NCBI GenBank assembly: GCA_018260275.1
Contig: JAGLBK010000137.1
Coordinates: forward strand, 1 to 7,196
Length of the DNA: 7,196 nucleotides
Reading direction: 5' to 3'
From: Deinococcus sp.
GTDB taxonomy: Bacteria > Deinococcota > Deinococci > Deinococcales > Deinococcaceae
In this document: in pieces, positions 6,112 to 7,196 of the stretch
Layout of the letters: every line of letters begins with the position of its first letter
Numbering within the stretch: position 1 is the stretch's first letter
Position numbers and translations under genes: made by a program
The notes under the pieces: model-generated
Database searches by the model: none
What the model was told of the DNA's origin: nothing
Seen by the model: only the letters and a program-made list of their open reading frames with translations

Positions 6112-6537
6112 TCAGAGACCAAAATTGATGATGGCGCTTTTCAGGGCCATGTTGTACTGACTGCCGCTGATTTTGCCGCGTTCCTGAAACTGCGTGGGGC
6201 GCTCGTCGCGGTGTAGCAGCACCCGGAAAGTGTCGGTGTCGCGTGCATAAATGACCAGCGCGTCGTTGATTCCGCAGCCGCCTTCCTCACAGCCGATGAA
6301 GGCGGTGATCCGGGCGTCGTTCTGCAGGTTGCCCACCTGTTTGAAGTCGCTGCTCAGCAGCTCGAAGTTGCCCCGTCCGATCAGTTGGGTCAGGCGGCGC
6401 TGCACGGTCGCCGAGGCCAGAAAGGCTTTACCGTTTTTGGTGGCTGGGACACTGGCCGGGGGAGTTACGGTTCTGGCCGCCAGACTGCCCGGCGTGAGAA
6501 GGGACAGCAGAAGACCTGCAATAAGCACCTGACGCAT
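6112..6537 (-). CDS. Secreted Ivy-like protein (putative lysozyme inhibitor family)
   Basis: This 141-residue protein has a signal peptide (MRQVLIAGLLLSLLTPGSLA, cleavage near residue 20-21). The mature part ends its first half with FIGCEEGGCGINDALVIYARD. The spacing Cys83-x4-Cys88-Gly followed by a hydrophobic strand and a Leu-rich strand resembles Ivy (inhibitor of vertebrate lysozyme; E. coli has SACKPHDCG...AVMW). The preceding strand order and length also fit. The loop differs: the functional Lys-Pro-His-Asp of Ivy is Glu-Glu-Gly-Gly here, so lysozyme inhibition is uncertain. Location in the envelope near a LysM-M23 hydrolase is consistent with a cell-wall theme. Translation appears leaderless: a TAGCCT box lies 6 nt before the ATG, within a palindrome. 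The family call is from memory of the motif, not a search. Confidence 0.55.
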   Translation of the reverse strand: MRQVLIAGLLLSLLTPGSLAARTVTPPASVPATKNGKAFLASATVQRRLTQLIGRGNFELLSSDFKQVGNLQNDARITAFIGCEEGGCGINDALVIYARDTDTFRVLLHRDERPTQFQERGKISGSQYNMALKSAIINFGL

Positions 6538-6555
6538 CGTTGCAGGCTAGCAACG
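6538..6555 (-). promoter_or_regulatory. Leaderless -10 box inside a CGTTGC-N6-GCAACG palindrome, Ivy-like gene
   Basis: CGTTGC (6538-6543) and GCAACG (6550-6555) form a perfect inverted repeat. The six bases between them are exactly the TAGCCT box of the minus strand, which ends 6 nt before ATG 6537. If the transcript starts at the ATG, the palindrome is promoter DNA and not an RNA hairpin, which is the geometry of a repressor operator over a -10 element. Confidence 0.4.
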
Positions 6556-6583
6556 CTTGATGAGACCAGGGCGTGTGCGTGGG

Positions 6584-6982
6584 TTATTTTTGCCAGGTAC
6601 AGTTGTAGATGATGACGGTCTGTTGTGCTGGCGCATAAAAGGCGTCCATATAGATACGGCGGCTGTCCGATGTGCCGTACACTTTGTATTCGTTCCCCGT
6701 TATCTTTTCTTTGGTGACCTTGAATCCCGCACTGGGGGCATGCGTCATACTGACGAGCTGCTTAATGTAAGCGGGTCCGCTGGTAGGCGTCGCAGGCACG
6801 ACTTTGGCAAGCAGGTCCTTGTCGCAGGGCTGCCCCGTGAATCCTTTGGCACTGGCGACCACGAGTGCGGCGATTTTGGGGTCGCTGGCCCAGTTTTTAG
6901 CTTCAGCTGATCCCGGAAGGCTCAGGCCACCGATTATCAGTGCGGGCAGTAAAGTAGAACGCAGTTTACTTACAGAAATCAT
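6584..6982 (-). CDS. Small secreted protein of unknown function
   Basis: I do not recognise this 132-residue protein. It has a signal peptide (basic start MISVSKLRS, hydrophobic LLPALIIGGLSL, cleavage likely after SAEA at 28) and a mature part of about 104 residues. Two cysteines, Cys53 (QPCDKD) and Cys128 (YNCTW, four residues from the end), could form a disulfide joining the two ends of the domain. The C-terminal half reads as alternating strands (YKVYGTSDSRRIYMDAFYA, then QTVIIYNC). There are no repeats, anchor or catalytic motif. Base composition is about 48% GC by count over 6601-6660, far below the neighbours, which suggests recent acquisition. It has the same orientation as the Ivy-like gene, 46 nt upstream of it, so they may be read together although each has promoter-like signals. 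Confidence 0.75.
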   Translation of the reverse strand: MISVSKLRSTLLPALIIGGLSLPGSAEAKNWASDPKIAALVVASAKGFTGQPCDKDLLAKVVPATPTSGPAYIKQLVSMTHAPSAGFKVTKEKITGNEYKVYGTSDSRRIYMDAFYAPAQQTVIIYNCTWQK

Positions 6983-6988
6983 GGATTT

Positions 6989-6994
6989 AGCCTA
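6989..6994 (-). promoter_or_regulatory. Alternative leaderless -10 box of the small secreted protein gene
   Basis: TAGGCT on the minus strand ends 6 nt before ATG 6982, the same spacing as the TAGCCT boxes of truA and the Ivy-like gene. It competes with the better -35/-10 pair at 6999-7027. Confidence 0.3.
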
Positions 6995-6998
6995 GAGC

Positions 6999-7027
6999 AT
7001 TCGACAAAAGCGCAGTGTTTTTGTCCA
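6999..7027 (-). promoter_or_regulatory. Candidate sigma-70-type promoter of the small secreted protein gene
   Basis: On the minus strand TGGACA (7022-7027, five of six matches to TTGACA) and TCGAAT (6999-7004, four of six matches to TATAAT) are separated by exactly 17 bp. Transcription would start about ten bases before ATG 6982, leaving almost no leader. The elements sit between the gene and the transposase remnant, so they might belong partly to the mobile element. Confidence 0.5.
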
Positions 7028-7056
7028 ACTTAAGAGACTGGGTACAGTTCCCATTT

Positions 7057-7071
7057 GCAACGTCTGCAACG
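7057..7071. repeat. Direct GCAACG repeat, 9-bp period
   Basis: GCAACG occurs at 7057-7062 and again at 7066-7071, with three bases between. The same hexamer forms the palindrome over the Ivy-like promoter at 6538-6555. It lies upstream of the small secreted protein gene and downstream of the transposase stop. Confidence 0.45.
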
Positions 7072-7099
7072 GTTAAGTAGCTGCCGGGTGAAGAAATCG

Positions 7100-7196
7100 T
7101 TATATCGCCATTCCCCAGTTCGCACCGCCGACAGCACGCCGCAAATCCTCCTTGGTCTCGAAATGACGCTCCTGAAGGTCATGGTATTTGAGTTGC
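7100..7196 (-). CDS. IS630-family-like transposase, C-terminal end (partial)
   Basis: The last 31 codons of a gene entering from the right edge are readable, ending in TAA at 7100-7102. The peptide QLKYHDLQERHFETKEDLRR continues AVGGANWGMAI. The pattern LKYxDLxER...T...LxxAV is what follows the last catalytic Glu of the DDE domain in IS630-family transposases (compare the remembered VKYQDLPERS...LxxAV). The catalytic residues themselves are outside the window, so integrity and family cannot be confirmed. The insertion sequence end should lie within the 117 nt between this stop and the next gene; IS630 elements duplicate a TA dinucleotide. I could not place the terminal inverted repeat without seeing the other end. 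Confidence 0.65.
   Translation of the reverse strand, partial: QLKYHDLQERHFETKEDLRRAVGGANWGMAI

Larger units (their letters stand above)
6983..7099. other. Low-GC junction between transposase remnant and secreted protein gene
   Basis: This is 117 nt without a gene, about 40-45% GC by count over the two rows 6961-7080. It holds the candidate promoter, the GCAACG repeats and an inverted pair ACTTAA (7028-7033) / TTAAGT (7073-7078). It should include the outer end of the insertion sequence. Confidence 0.5.

Noticed and set aside
5716..6216. 166-codon plus-strand frame across the end of the LysM-M23 gene and the ABM-like gene
   Set aside because: It overlaps two better-supported genes in a different frame and runs into the antisense of the Ivy-like gene.

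Overview
The window is high-GC DNA with tightly packed genes. Hand counts give about 72% GC at 3001-3060 but only about 48% at 6601-6660. Several genes have a TANNNT box 6-7 nt before the start codon and no Shine-Dalgarno sequence, which is the arrangement known for leaderless genes in Deinococcus. Together with the gene content, this suggests a Deinococcus or close relative. That assignment is inference, not proof.

Layout: (1) 1-272, minus strand: N-terminal part of an ABC transporter ATPase of the nitrate/sulfonate/taurine type, running off the left edge. (2) 353-410: a 15-bp tandem repeat. (3) 429-1319, minus: EamA/DMT permease. (4) 1320-1576: intergenic block with an 8-bp periodic repeat and a GC-rich inverted repeat. 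(5) 1577-2527, minus: AEC-family permease. (6) 2595-4016, minus: bacterial Hen1, a 3'-terminal RNA ribose 2'-O-methyltransferase used in RNA repair. (7) 4029-4853, minus: truA, tRNA pseudouridine synthase, 12 nt upstream of hen1. (8) 4854-4925: divergent intergenic region with two GC palindromes. (9) 4926-5813, plus: secreted protein with two LysM domains and an M23 peptidase domain. (10) 5813-6082, plus: small ABM-like protein whose start codon overlaps the previous stop. (11) 6112-6537, minus: secreted protein resembling Ivy lysozyme inhibitors. (12) 6584-6982, minus: small secreted protein of unknown function. (13) 7100-7196, minus: C-terminal end of an IS630-like transposase.

Three themes stand out. 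The truA-hen1 pair joins tRNA modification to RNA end repair, but no Pnkp gene (the usual Hen1 partner) is in the window. The LysM-M23 hydrolase and the Ivy-like protein form a convergent cell-envelope cluster. The right end (about 6560-7196) has lower GC, two exported small proteins and a transposase remnant, and looks like an accessory segment. A recurring GCTAGCCT box in front of minus-strand starts is the most noteworthy regulatory signal. I see no tRNA, rRNA or CRISPR array.
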